A DNA stretch of 64,000 nt from Psychrobacter sp. JCM 18902 (GCF_904846615.1 NZ_CAJHBK010000001.1:1178001-1242000), one strand, 5' to 3'. Positions 10,309 to 19,302 are shown, counted from the stretch's first letter. The notes: generated by a model not told the origin, from the sequence alone. Made by a program: numbers and translations.

Positions 10309-11037
10309 TTACTCCTCAAAGTAGGTTTGTAATGCGCCGCGGACCACAATGTCAAAACGGTACGCTAAGCAATCCATTGGCTTACTCATGGTCATATCTA
10401 GACGGGCAATCATCGTCTCGACTGCTTCTGGGTCTTTTAACACTTGTACAATAGGACACAGTGGAATAAGTGGATCACCTTCAAAGTACATTTGGGTAAT
10501 CAAACGGGTTGAGATTGAAGGTCCCATGACTGATACGTGAATGTGTGCTGGACGCCATGTATTAATGCCGTTTGGCCATGGGTAAGGGCCTGGGCGCACA
10601 GTGCGAAATCGATAACAGCCATCTGCATCTGTGATGCATCTGCCGACCCCGCCAAAATTAGGATCTAATGGTGCCAAATAACCGTCTTTCTTATGACGGT
10701 ATTTGCCGCCAGCATTTGCTTGCCACATCTCAACTAAGGTATTTGCAACTGGCTTGCCAAACTGATCAATCACACGGCCGTGCATGATGATACGCTCGCC
10801 GATAGGTAGACCGACTGGTGCACCTTCTGTCCTAAAGTTCATGAGTAAGTCGTTGTCATATTGACCAATCTCTAGGCCATTGAACACAGGGCCACTGCGC
10901 TCAGAGACGCTAGATTTTTGGATACTGACAAATGCTTGGCGCGGTGAACGTGCCACCGATGTTTTGTAACCTGGGGTATACTGCGCAGGTTGCCATGTCC
11001 GATCACGCGGTAAAAAAGAAGGATATTTATGGTTCAT
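10309..11037 (-). CDS. pcaH: Protocatechuate 3,4-dioxygenase beta subunit
   Basis: This 242-residue Fe(III)-binding subunit has iron ligands matching the family in identity and spacing: Tyr113, Tyr152, His165 and His167, the last two in RPAHIHV. The frame is open to an ATG at 11052, but GGAG lies 9 bases before the ATG at 11037 and that start gives the usual N-terminus, so it is chosen. It is directly upstream of pcaG and downstream of the pcaD-pcaC fusion. Confidence 0.92.
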   Translation of the reverse strand: MNHKYPSFLPRDRTWQPAQYTPGYKTSVARSPRQAFVSIQKSSVSERSGPVFNGLEIGQYDNDLLMNFRTEGAPVGLPIGERIIMHGRVIDQFGKPVANTLVEMWQANAGGKYRHKKDGYLAPLDPNFGGVGRCITDADGCYRFRTVRPGPYPWPNGINTWRPAHIHVSVMGPSISTRLITQMYFEGDPLIPLCPIVQVLKDPEAVETMIARLDMTMSKPMDCLAYRFDIVVRGALQTYFEE

Positions 11038-11113
11038 TGCATTGTTCTCCATTGCGATAAAGCAAATTTATCAATAACGTGTGCTTGTTGATTTAATGCT
11101 GTTAAATGCGACA

Positions 11114-12286
11114 TTAAAGAAGCGCATCGCCCCAGCCATTATCTTTGGCCATAGAAAATGCATGATTGGCCGCAGGCACACCGCCATAAATCGACACATG
11201 CATAAGTACTTGGCGCAGCTGATTTTCGTTAATGCCCAAACGCTTTGCCGTACGCAAATGTAACCCCAGCTCGCCATCACGGCCAAGCGCCGCCAATATT
11301 GCAGTGGTAATCATGCTGCGTTGTTGCACTGTCAAGCTGCTATCACCCCATAGCTCACCCCATGCCGTACGGGTGATAAACTGCTGAAACGGGCTATCTA
11401 AAGTGTTGGCATTTTTGGATGCTTTTGCCACATGCGCCTCTCCCAAAATGCGTTTACGCTGCTTCAAACCTTGCTCATAACCAATGCCAGTTTCGCCAAC
11501 CGATGTACGCTCTACATTACGCTGCATATAGTCAACCAGCTGCTGCGATGCTTCAACAGATGGCACATGACCCACCTCTTCCAATATGGTCAATGTTGCA
11601 GTAGTAAATGCTGTTTGTAGCACTTTGAGCGTGGCAGGCGGTGTCGACACATCTTGAGCGCCGCCCAACAACGCAACCATACCAGCATAGCCCACTAGGT
11701 TGTCACGGTTATCGACTTGTGCCAATGCCTCACAAAGTTTGGCATAGCTTTCATTATCATTGCGTGATAACTGTACTTGCCATCCTTGTAACACCTCAGG
11801 GTTTTGTTCGACATAGCTTTGTGAAAACCAGCGCGGCGTAATCGCTTCTGCCATCTCAGTCAGCCCCAAACGGCGAACATTGTCCGCACGCTCAGCCCAT
11901 GCCTTTTTAGTACCAATCACCGCGCCCGTATTGGTCAGCCATACTTGCTCTAAACGCTGTGGCGCTATTTGGCATAAGTGTTGACCAATGACGCCGCCAA
12001 TGGAGGTACCAATAAAACTAAAGCCTTCAATATCTAGGGCATCTGCTAGTGCCAGTGCATCATTGGCAAGCAGCGCTATTGATAAGTCTTCTGTCGCCAC
12101 ACCACTACTGCCATGCCCTGGCAGATCCCAACGCACACAGCGATAATGTCCGTGTAATTGGTCACACACCTCATCCCATACTGCATGGCTCATGCCCAAT
12201 GGATGCGCCATCAATAAGGCGGGTAAGTAGGTTTCGCCACTGTCTTGGTAAGCAATGAGATGCGCTACTGTTGCTAAAAATGCCAT
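11114..12286 (-). CDS. pcaL: Fused 3-oxoadipate enol-lactonase / 4-carboxymuconolactone decarboxylase
   Basis: This is one 390-residue protein with two consecutive pathway activities. Residues 1 to about 255 form an alpha/beta hydrolase with nucleophile Ser95 in GTSIG and a catalytic His in EEVGHVPS, as in PcaD. Residues about 265-390 are a carboxymuconolactone decarboxylase domain (TAWGELWGD through MHVSIYGGVPAANHAF), as in PcaC. The ATG shares one base with the pcaF stop codon and has TAGGAG 7 bases upstream. The upstream open extension to 12352 is rejected. Such fusions are known as PcaL in actinobacteria, while gamma-proteobacteria usually keep the two genes separate. The decarboxylase part acts before the hydrolase part in the pathway. 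Confidence 0.9.
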   Translation of the reverse strand: MAFLATVAHLIAYQDSGETYLPALLMAHPLGMSHAVWDEVCDQLHGHYRCVRWDLPGHGSSGVATEDLSIALLANDALALADALDIEGFSFIGTSIGGVIGQHLCQIAPQRLEQVWLTNTGAVIGTKKAWAERADNVRRLGLTEMAEAITPRWFSQSYVEQNPEVLQGWQVQLSRNDNESYAKLCEALAQVDNRDNLVGYAGMVALLGGAQDVSTPPATLKVLQTAFTTATLTILEEVGHVPSVEASQQLVDYMQRNVERTSVGETGIGYEQGLKQRKRILGEAHVAKASKNANTLDSPFQQFITRTAWGELWGDSSLTVQQRSMITTAILAALGRDGELGLHLRTAKRLGINENQLRQVLMHVSIYGGVPAANHAFSMAKDNGWGDALL

Positions 12287-13497
12287 TATTCTGCTCCTAC
12301 TCGTGAAACCACCAAGGCAATTCCCTGCCCAACGCCAATACACATGGTACAAAGTGCACGGTCTTTTTTGGTGTGCTGTAATTCATGGATAGCTGAAATC
12401 AAAATGCGGGCGCCTGATGCGCCAAGCGGATGACCCAAGGCAATGGCACCGCCTCTAGGGTTGATACGCGCATCACGGTCATCAAGACCCAACTCGCGTG
12501 AACATGCCAATGCTTGCGCAGAAAACGCTTCGTTAAGCTCAATAATATCAATATCATCTAAGCTAAGATTGAGACGTTTGAGCAATTTTTGAGTGGCAGG
12601 CACTGGGCCAATGCCCATGATAGTCGGTAACACGCCAGCGGTTGCCATGCCCTCTATTTTTGCAACAGGCGTTAAACCGTATTTTTGCACGGCTGCTGCA
12701 CTTGCGATAAGCATGGCAGCAGCCCCGTCATTAATACCAGAGGCATTGCCTGCGGTAATCGTGCCGTTTTCGTATATGGGACGTAGCTTTGTTAATGCTG
12801 CCATATCGGTATTGGGGCGTAGGTGTTCATCAGTATCAACAATGAGCGGTGTTTGCTTACGTCTTTCAATAGTAATGGGGGTGACTTCAGCGTTCAAGCG
12901 CCCGTCACTCTGTGCTTGGGCAGCTTTTTGCTGCGACCATAAAGCAAATGCATCTTGGTCGTCGCGTGAGATGTTGTATTTGTCTGCTAGGTTTTCTGCG
13001 GTACGCGGCATTGCTTCTGTGCCATACACGGCATCAAGCTTTTTGTTGATAAAGCGCCAGCCCATGGTAGTGTCTTGTAGTGTTTTACTGCGGTCATAGG
13101 CTTTTTCGGGTTTACCAACCACAAAGGGGGCACGGGTCATCGACTCCACGCCACCTGCGAGGGCCAACTCCATCTCACCACTCACGATTGCACGAAAGGC
13201 CGTTCCCACTGCATCAAGACCTGAACCGCACAACCGATTGATGGTGGTTGCTGGTACTTTTTCTGTCAAGCCTGACAACAATCCACTCATACGTGCAACG
13301 TTACGGTTGTCCTCTCCGCTTTGGTTAGCACAGCCCATAAAGCTGTCTTCAATGGCACTATGGTCAAAGTCAGGCGCATCTGCCAGTACTGCCTTAATAA
13401 CTTGTGCCAACAAATCATCAGGGCGAATATCAGCTAGCGCACCGCCGTAACGCCCAACCGCTGATCGTTTTGGATGACAAATATAGACTGCTGTCAT
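12286..13497 (-). CDS. pcaF: 3-oxoadipyl-CoA thiolase
   Basis: This 403-residue thiolase cleaves 3-oxoadipyl-CoA to succinyl-CoA and acetyl-CoA. Catalytic residues are the nucleophile Cys90 in NRLCGSG, His356 in GHPLGASGAR and Cys386 in the CIGVGQG segment; NEAFSAQ is also present. AGGGAGA precedes the ATG at 13497, and the open frame to 13533 is not used. It is the first gene of the minus-strand run and follows the IclR-type promoter-operator at 13558-13623. Confidence 0.93.
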   Translation of the reverse strand: MTAVYICHPKRSAVGRYGGALADIRPDDLLAQVIKAVLADAPDFDHSAIEDSFMGCANQSGEDNRNVARMSGLLSGLTEKVPATTINRLCGSGLDAVGTAFRAIVSGEMELALAGGVESMTRAPFVVGKPEKAYDRSKTLQDTTMGWRFINKKLDAVYGTEAMPRTAENLADKYNISRDDQDAFALWSQQKAAQAQSDGRLNAEVTPITIERRKQTPLIVDTDEHLRPNTDMAALTKLRPIYENGTITAGNASGINDGAAAMLIASAAAVQKYGLTPVAKIEGMATAGVLPTIMGIGPVPATQKLLKRLNLSLDDIDIIELNEAFSAQALACSRELGLDDRDARINPRGGAIALGHPLGASGARILISAIHELQHTKKDRALCTMCIGVGQGIALVVSRVGAE

Positions 13498-13557
13498 GGC
13501 TCTCTCCCTAGAGATAAGGTTAATACAACTCATCGTTATGATTTAACAAATACTATT

Positions 13558-13623
13558 TTGTTCTATATCAGAATTATTGTTCGTATAGTGAATTAATTTA
13601 TACCTTTTGCTGGTATCTGTCAA
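13558..13623 (-). promoter_or_regulatory. pca operon promoter with IclR-type operator
   Basis: Reading on the minus strand, TTGACA (13623-13618) is followed by 17 bases, TAAATT (13600-13595), AA, and then the operator TTC-N7-GAA-N6-TTC-N7-GAA at 13592-13561. The operator half-sites and spacing are repeated exactly before dctP-2 and dctP-3. Position just downstream of the -10 box suggests repression or ligand-controlled activation by the IclR protein at 17035-17823; that assignment is inference. Confidence 0.75.
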
Positions 13624-13650
13624 TATCAAGCACTGGTTTTCTTAAAATAA

Positions 13651-13677
13651 AAAACCCATGCATTACCATGGGTTTTT
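13651..13677 (-). terminator. Rho-independent terminator of the aldolase operon
   Basis: A 10-bp perfect stem (AAAACCCATG / CATGGGTTTT) with a 6-base loop lies 66 bases after the aldolase stop. A T run follows in both directions, so it may act bidirectionally. Confidence 0.75.
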
Positions 13678-13742
13678 ATCGCCATCAACACACTCATTAA
13701 TAGGCATAAACTGATAGCACAGTGCATATCAATAAGAGGGTG

Positions 13743-14522
13743 CTAACGTATCCAGTTAGTGTCCATCCGATTCATCAAGCGATAGTATGCAGGCCATTCG
13801 GGCAATCTAACCTGAGCGCCCGCTTGCGCCTCACCCCCCTCAAACTGCTCTCTTGTTTTGCTCATGGCGTCTGCACTCGCTTGTAACAACTCGCCACCAG
13901 AAGCCATGGCTTTCAGCTGAACCTGACAAGCTTGTATCATTTGGTACATTCGCATAAATGCCCATGCCACATCAGGACCAGTGGTTATAACGCCATGGTT
14001 ATTAAGCATGAGCGTGTGGTTCTTTGTGCCAATAGAATCTACAAGCCGCGCCTGCTCCCTCTCATCGAGCACAATGCCTTCGAAGGGATGGTAACCCACT
14101 CGCTCATGAAAGATATAAGCTTCTTGAAACAGTGGTATAAAACCACATGCCAATGCACTTACTGCCTGCACATCAGTGTTATGTGTGTGCATCACACAAT
14201 GCACATCGGGGCGACCTTTATGAATGGCAGTATGAATCACATTGCCCGCTTTATTGACAGGATATGGCGAATCATCAAGCTTGTTACCATCAAAGTCTAT
14301 TTTTACAAGATTTGAGGGCGTGATTTCACTATATAAAAGGCCAAAGGCATTAATCAGCAAATGCTCTGTGCCAGGTATGCGGTATGAGATATGATTATAG
14401 ACCTGTGTTGTCCACCCATAGTAGTCTACCATTCTATAGCATAACGCCAGTTCTATTCTGGCTTGCCATTCAACATCACTGTAACCTATAGGCGTTACTA
14501 TCGAGTCAAAAATATCTTTCAT
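13743..14522 (-). CDS. Class II aldolase/adducin family protein
   Basis: This 259-residue protein of the AraD/FucA class II aldolase fold has zinc ligands visible as His112 and His114 in MHTHNTD and His176 in NNHG. A SEITPSNL segment around 65-72 holds the likely catalytic Glu66. Members either cleave carbon-carbon bonds in sugars or decarboxylate or cleave keto acids, including aromatic-ring fission products, so the substrate is open. It is the last gene of a dctP-2 / TauD dioxygenase / aldolase operon whose promoter carries the same operator as pcaF. A role in breaking down an aromatic side chain or ether is therefore plausible but unproven. Confidence 0.75.
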   Translation of the reverse strand: MKDIFDSIVTPIGYSDVEWQARIELALCYRMVDYYGWTTQVYNHISYRIPGTEHLLINAFGLLYSEITPSNLVKIDFDGNKLDDSPYPVNKAGNVIHTAIHKGRPDVHCVMHTHNTDVQAVSALACGFIPLFQEAYIFHERVGYHPFEGIVLDEREQARLVDSIGTKNHTLMLNNHGVITTGPDVAWAFMRMYQMIQACQVQLKAMASGGELLQASADAMSKTREQFEGGEAQAGAQVRLPEWPAYYRLMNRMDTNWIR

Positions 14523-14534
14523 GGTGTTATCCTT

Positions 14535-15449
14535 TTATTGTGGTTTTTCGCCCATGACGACAGCACGATACATCTCTCTTCTGTGACCATCATAATCATT
14601 AAATGCTTGATGCAGACAGATTCTGTTGTCCCACATTATCACCGTATTGTTATACCATTTTAATCGGCAGACAAAAGACTCTTGCGTGGCAAAACCAGAT
14701 AAAAAATCCAACAAAGGCCGTGACTCTTCTTCTGTCATGCCCTCTATGCCACAAGCATAGGTTTTATCGACATATAGCGATTTTTCTCCTGAGACTGGAT
14801 GGGTTCTGACCAATGGGTGATAGGTACCTTCTATCATCTTTTGGGTATCTACATCCAGCTCAAGGCTACCGAGCTCACTCGCTTTTTTTGATTTTCGCTC
14901 AGCCTGCATAGAGGCAACCACATGTTTGGCACTCATCCATACTTTGAGTGGGTCTATCATTTTTTTCATGGCGGGGCTTAAACTGTTATACGCCAATACA
15001 GAGTTCGCAAATAGTGTATCGCCGCCATAAGGAGGCATGTCTTTACCATAGTTGATGGCAATGGCAGGTGGACGGTCTAAAAAAGCAGAGTCTGTGTGCC
15101 AACCACTACCGAACACCATTTTGGTCTCAACTGTGGCCTCTTTGATGACCGGTTGAATGTTCTCGTGACCAACTACCCCTTTGGTATAAGCATCTGTACC
15201 AAACTCACCAAACCTCAGGGTTACATTCTCATGATCTGTAAAAGAGAGCGTTTGATCTCTAAAAAAAATCAGCTTGTGTCGATACAGCGCTGCTTCAATT
15301 TCGGCAAAAGCCTCATCTGTTAGATTGCTTAAATCGACACCTTGTATTTCCGCCCCCATCGCAGCTGCCAAAGGAACTGCCGTAATATGCTTGTAGTCTC
15401 TTGCACTGTTATCAAAGAGACCCGTTGGGTGTGTGATGTTTTTCATCAT
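14535..15449 (-). CDS. TauD/TfdA-family Fe(II)/2-oxoglutarate dioxygenase
   Basis: This 304-residue dioxygenase has an iron-binding facial triad of His118 and Asp120 in WHTDSAF and His280 in ICLHQAF. The 2-oxoglutarate-binding arginine lies in HRREMYR near 290-295. The VRTHPVSGEKSLYV segment is typical of TauD/TfdA. TfdA relatives cleave aryloxyalkanoate ethers and TauD releases sulfite from taurine. With an aldolase downstream and a TRAP binding protein upstream, an imported organic acid is the probable substrate. AAAGGA lies 5 bases before ATG 15449 and 8 before ATG 15446. The substrate is unknown. Confidence 0.82.
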   Translation of the reverse strand: MMKNITHPTGLFDNSARDYKHITAVPLAAAMGAEIQGVDLSNLTDEAFAEIEAALYRHKLIFFRDQTLSFTDHENVTLRFGEFGTDAYTKGVVGHENIQPVIKEATVETKMVFGSGWHTDSAFLDRPPAIAINYGKDMPPYGGDTLFANSVLAYNSLSPAMKKMIDPLKVWMSAKHVVASMQAERKSKKASELGSLELDVDTQKMIEGTYHPLVRTHPVSGEKSLYVDKTYACGIEGMTEEESRPLLDFLSGFATQESFVCRLKWYNNTVIMWDNRICLHQAFNDYDGHRREMYRAVVMGEKPQ

Positions 15450-15565
15450 GTTAATCCTTTAAAATTTAGTAAAAATTGATAATAGGGTTGAGATGAGTAT
15501 AGCCGTCCTAAGACTGAGACCCCGATAGGGTTCACAGTCATTATGACCACTCACCTAGTCATGAA

Positions 15566-16618
15566 TTAAACATTGCAGCTCTCACTGACGGTTTTTACTT
15601 TTTCGTACACACCATCAGCATCTAAGCCCAAAGCCTTAACATCTTTCAAATATTTTTGAGTACCTTTCATTAAAGGGCCTCTCCAGTCAGGATCATTCAG
15701 CGGATCAGGGATGTCAATCATCGTATGCCCGGCTGCTTGTGCCTCTGCTCTAAATTTGGCATCTTCTTTATCGGTAATTTTACCCACCAAATCGGCCATG
15801 ACTTTGCCTGAATTGTCATCTAAGACTTTTTTGAGATTATCAGGAAGGTTGTCATATTTGTTTTTGTTCATCGTCACCAGTAACGCTGAATTATAAAAGG
15901 GAATGTTGGTATGGGCTTTGGTTAACTCTAGCAGTCGAAAGTCACCGGTTGGCTGCCAAGGAAAGCTGAGGCCATCGATCACGCCGCGTTGTAAGGACGT
16001 GTATAAATCATTTGCTGGCAGGCCGACTGGTGTACCGCCTGTGACTTCAATGATATCACCTGCAATGGCAGAGGGACGGCGGATACGCTGACCTTTCATG
16101 TCAGCAGGGACACGAATCGGTTTATACACTGTATGAATCGCTGCAGGGCCTGCACCCATCATAAACAATAAATGCGTGTCTTTATATTCACTGGCAATGG
16201 TGCCATCATCATAAAGCGTCTGTAGAATGCAGCCCATTTGCGTTGCAGAATTAGAAAGCCCTGGAAGCTCAGCAATTTGAGTCAACGGAAAACGACCAGC
16301 CGTATACCCATGTGCTTGAGAGCCAATATCAATGATACCTTTAGCAGCAGAGTCATACATGGCTTCAGGTTTACTCAATGTGGCTGACGGATAAATCTCG
16401 ACCTTCAGTTGACCATTGGATTCAGTTTCAATTTTTTTGGCCCACGGTTCAAACACCTCAACATGCATCGCAGAAGTGGCAGGCCAAAAGTGTGAAAACC
16501 TTAACACAGTGGTGTCAGGTTTAGCACTTGTGTGATCTGCTTGACCCGAGCAACCTGCCATACCTAGTGCTAATGCAATTAACACAGACATGCCTTTGAT
16601 CTTGAATTTGCCTTTCAT
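15566..16618 (-). CDS. TRAP transporter solute-binding lipoprotein DctP (copy 2)
   Basis: This 350-residue receptor has a lipoprotein signal peptide ending at Cys23 in MAGC. It then has the conserved LRFSHFWPATS stretch and the ligand region RIRRPSAIAGD, ending in ESCNV. It heads an operon with the TauD dioxygenase and class II aldolase. Transcription starts at the IclR-type promoter at 16804-16866, giving a leader of about 200 bases that contains a 22-bp perfect hairpin. No permease is encoded beside it, so it would have to use the DctQM at 5063-6876 or one elsewhere. Confidence 0.9.
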   Translation of the reverse strand: MKGKFKIKGMSVLIALALGMAGCSGQADHTSAKPDTTVLRFSHFWPATSAMHVEVFEPWAKKIETESNGQLKVEIYPSATLSKPEAMYDSAAKGIIDIGSQAHGYTAGRFPLTQIAELPGLSNSATQMGCILQTLYDDGTIASEYKDTHLLFMMGAGPAAIHTVYKPIRVPADMKGQRIRRPSAIAGDIIEVTGGTPVGLPANDLYTSLQRGVIDGLSFPWQPTGDFRLLELTKAHTNIPFYNSALLVTMNKNKYDNLPDNLKKVLDDNSGKVMADLVGKITDKEDAKFRAEAQAAGHTMIDIPDPLNDPDWRGPLMKGTQKYLKDVKALGLDADGVYEKVKTVSESCNV

Positions 16619-16716
16619 TGCGTTATCTTCCTTGAATATAAATGATACGTCAGTCAGCTTGACGGCTATTAAAGCAGCACTGCCATCCTTGGCTTTATGA
16701 TCAATAATTAGTGTGT

Positions 16717-16769
16717 TTATTAACAGTTATTCATCTTTATAAAGCACAAAGATGAATAACTGTTAATAA
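16717..16769 (-). promoter_or_regulatory. 22-bp perfect inverted repeat in the dctP-2 leader
   Basis: Arms at 16717-16738 and 16748-16769 are exact complements with a 9-base loop. The structure lies between the IclR-type promoter and the dctP-2 start and has no U run, so a simple terminator is unlikely. It could stabilise the 5' end of the mRNA, act as an attenuator, or be a remnant of a small mobile element. Confidence 0.55.
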
Positions 16770-16803
16770 TGACGCCTATGTATTCTACGAATATGATATA
16801 TTG

Positions 16804-16866
16804 TTCTTAATTAGAATTAGTGTTCATATTATGAACTAAGCTATACGTTTTTTATTATAATGTCAA
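16804..16866 (-). promoter_or_regulatory. dctP-2 promoter with IclR-type operator
   Basis: On the minus strand, TTGACA (16866-16861), 17 bases, TAGCTT (16843-16838), AG, then TTC-N7-GAA-N6-TTC-N7-GAA (16835-16804). Geometry and half-sites match the pcaF and dctP-3 promoters base for base at the key positions. Confidence 0.75.
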
Positions 16867-16957
16867 TAATTTATTTTTTTGGCGCTTGCCATTGTTTTGA
16901 ATGAGAAAAATCAGCCTATTAAGGCTAAATTTTCTATGTTTCACTTAAGTAAAAAAT

Positions 16958-17006
16958 AAAAAAAGGCTGTCAGCGCTTGATATCAAATAGCGTTGACAAC
17001 CTTTTT
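16958..17006 (-). terminator. Terminator of the iclR gene
   Basis: A 12-bp stem with one wobble and one mismatch (GGTTGTCAACGC with GCGCTGACAGCC) is followed on the minus strand by seven T residues. It lies 29 bases after the regulator's stop codon. Confidence 0.7.
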
Positions 17007-17034
17007 CTAATGACGATCTAATATATTTTCTATA

Positions 17035-17823
17035 CTAGATATAGTATGTTTGTATTTTTTCGGCACAGTCACGTAATAGTGGTAAAAACGTTTCAATCAA
17101 AACGTCTTGAGAGATACGCATGGCATTAGTACTGATATTAATCGCCCCGATCAGCTCATTGTTTGATTTATAAACAGGCAGTGCCAGTGAGCGCAAACCT
17201 GAATCCAACTCTTGATCGACAACCGCATATTGCTGTTTTTTGGCGTCTTTTAGCATTTGTGCAAATATTTTAGGATCAGTAATGCTGTTGGGTGTGTGTG
17301 CGCTTAGCTCAAGGTTACTCAGCTGCGCCTCAAGCTCTTCTTGAGGCAAGTTGGCAAGGATAATACGCCCCATAGACGTATAAGCAACGGGCAACCTTGT
17401 GCCAATCGCTATAGCAATAGACAACAACCGATGCTGAGCAGCAGAACGGGCAATATAAACTATTTCATCACCGTCTAATACGGCAAATGAACAAGACTCC
17501 CCTGTTTGTTCGGTCACACGCTCTAAGTAAAATTGAATAATGTCGTGATGATGCACACTGCTCAAGTAGCTGGCGCCAAGACTCAGCGTTTTAGGTGACA
17601 ATTTAAACTGGCGCTTATCTTTATGGACGTAACCAAGGGCATGCAAAGTCAACAGATAGCGTCGTGCTTTTGCTCTATCCATATTGGTGCGTTCAGCCAC
17701 TTCGCTCAATGTCATTGTCGAGTGGTTTTCATCAAACGTCAGCAATACGCTCAGACCACCTGCAAGAGAGGCGACGAAGTCTGGACTATCAGAAGATATT
17801 TTCTTATCTTGTTTCATAGGCAT
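17035..17823 (-). CDS. IclR-family regulator of the PcaU/PcaR/PobR type
   Basis: This 262-residue protein has an N-terminal winged helix-turn-helix (about 18-75, with TLSEVAERTNMDRAKARRYL) and a C-terminal IclR effector domain (about 85-260). It resembles the PcaU/PcaR/PobR group that senses protocatechuate, 3-oxoadipate or 4-hydroxybenzoate. It is divergent from pcaB, with about 35 bases between starts, and has its own terminator. It is the best candidate to bind the three matching operators before pcaF, dctP-2 and dctP-3. No strong ribosome binding site precedes ATG 17823 or the ATG two codons later. Confidence 0.85.
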   Translation of the reverse strand: MPMKQDKKISSDSPDFVASLAGGLSVLLTFDENHSTMTLSEVAERTNMDRAKARRYLLTLHALGYVHKDKRQFKLSPKTLSLGASYLSSVHHHDIIQFYLERVTEQTGESCSFAVLDGDEIVYIARSAAQHRLLSIAIAIGTRLPVAYTSMGRIILANLPQEELEAQLSNLELSAHTPNSITDPKIFAQMLKDAKKQQYAVVDQELDSGLRSLALPVYKSNNELIGAINISTNAMRISQDVLIETFLPLLRDCAEKIQTYYI

Positions 17824-17857
17824 ACTATTTTATACTTACCAAAACTAGGGATTTTAA

Positions 17858-19219
17858 ATGAAAATCAATCGATTAATCAATCAGCCTTTTGTACACCCCA
17901 GTATCTCTGACGACTTATCTGACCGTCTGTTCATCCAAGCGATGCTAGATTTCGAGCTAGCCATAGTCTCGGTGCGAGAAAAAAACCACCTAGTACCGCA
18001 CAATACACATCAGCAATCTAAGCAGGCATTGGCGTTGGATTTGTTTGATATCGATGTCATCAGTGCGCAAACTTATTTAGGCGGCAATGCTGCCATTCCC
18101 TTTGTGGCTCAAGCCAAAGCCTTATTACCCTCAGATATAAAGCCCTACTTTCATCAAACGCTGACCAGTCAAGATGTCATTGATACCGCGATGATGATGA
18201 TGTTAAAAACTGCTTTTCAACGTATTAACCAAGATTTGATAGTAGCGCTTAAAGCTTGTGGTCTTTTGATTGAACGGCATGATACAACCCCTATGTCTGG
18301 CAGAACACTGATGCAACAAGCGTTACCCATCACTTTTGGGGCAAAAGTCTCACAGTGGGCAGTCTCCTTGATGGCAGTCGTTCCCAATTTACAGAAAATA
18401 GAGCAATCGGGGTTTTATTTGCAATGGGGCGGTCCTGTTGGCATGAGTGACGAACAAAATGAACAGCATGACTTGCCGCAGCAAGTTGCCGCATTGCTAG
18501 GCTTATCCGTACCGTTACTCCCTTGGCATACCAATAGACAGCCTATTCATACTATCGCATCTACATTAGATGCCTGTGCAGGCGCAATGGAAAATATCGT
18601 CGAAGACATTGCTCTTATGTGCCAATCTGAGCTGGGTGAAGTATCCGAGCCTGCCATTGCTGGTATGGGAGGGTCATCGTCAATGCCTCACAAACGAAAC
18701 CCAGTATTATGTGCCTTAATCAAAGCAGCGACATTAAGAATGCACGGGCATATGAGCGTGATAAGCAATACAACTGCACAGCCCTTTGAGCGCGCATTAG
18801 GACAATGGCATGCCAGCTGGGTTCCTTTAACCGAAGGGGTTGCTTTGGTGGCAGGTGCTGCTTCTTATCTAAAAACACTGTTGCAGGATTTACAAGTCTA
18901 CCCTAAACGCATGGATGCCAATTTGGATTTAAACAGCGATGCCTACCTCATCAAAAACTTGCAGCACCATTTTGAAGCAAATGAAGATCAAATCTATCCA
19001 TTAATCGCACAGGCCAGTCATAATGCACACCTTTATCATCAAGGGTTTGTAGCAAGTTTTTTGCCACTACTAGCAGCAGCGTCACCGTCTTTGCATGATG
19101 ACCCTGCTCTACTGAATGTCTTATCTCCGCTAAATTATTGCGGTGCAGCACATAGGCAATGTCAGGTAGTCATAAACGCTATTGAAAAAATACTATCAGA
19201 TACGAATTTAATAGAGTAA
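17858..19219 (+). CDS. pcaB: 3-carboxy-cis,cis-muconate cycloisomerase
   Basis: This 453-residue member of the fumarase/aspartase superfamily lactonises the PcaHG product. The superfamily signature GSSSMPHKRNP is present near 270-283, and TSQDVIDTA near 101-109 carries the second conserved region. AGGG is 7 bases before the ATG. It is separated from the other pca genes and divergent from the IclR regulator. In Acinetobacter, pcaB lies inside the main operon, so the order has been rearranged here. Confidence 0.92.
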   Translation: MKINRLINQPFVHPSISDDLSDRLFIQAMLDFELAIVSVREKNHLVPHNTHQQSKQALALDLFDIDVISAQTYLGGNAAIPFVAQAKALLPSDIKPYFHQTLTSQDVIDTAMMMMLKTAFQRINQDLIVALKACGLLIERHDTTPMSGRTLMQQALPITFGAKVSQWAVSLMAVVPNLQKIEQSGFYLQWGGPVGMSDEQNEQHDLPQQVAALLGLSVPLLPWHTNRQPIHTIASTLDACAGAMENIVEDIALMCQSELGEVSEPAIAGMGGSSSMPHKRNPVLCALIKAATLRMHGHMSVISNTTAQPFERALGQWHASWVPLTEGVALVAGAASYLKTLLQDLQVYPKRMDANLDLNSDAYLIKNLQHHFEANEDQIYPLIAQASHNAHLYHQGFVASFLPLLAAASPSLHDDPALLNVLSPLNYCGAAHRQCQVVINAIEKILSDTNLIE

Positions 19220-19239
19220 AAACCAAAGCTGCAATCTGA

Positions 19240-19302
19240 TTGACAGCAAAGTAAAAAAAGCGTATTTTAATTCACAATGCGAACATAAATTCTTATCTAG
19301 AA
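19240..19302 (+). promoter_or_regulatory. dctP-3 promoter with IclR-type operator
   Basis: TTGACA (19240-19245), 17 bases, TATTTT (19263-19268), AA, then TTC-N7-GAA-N6-TTC-N7-GAA (19271-19302). The operator ends only 21 bases before the start codon. It is the same module as upstream of pcaF and dctP-2. Confidence 0.78.
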
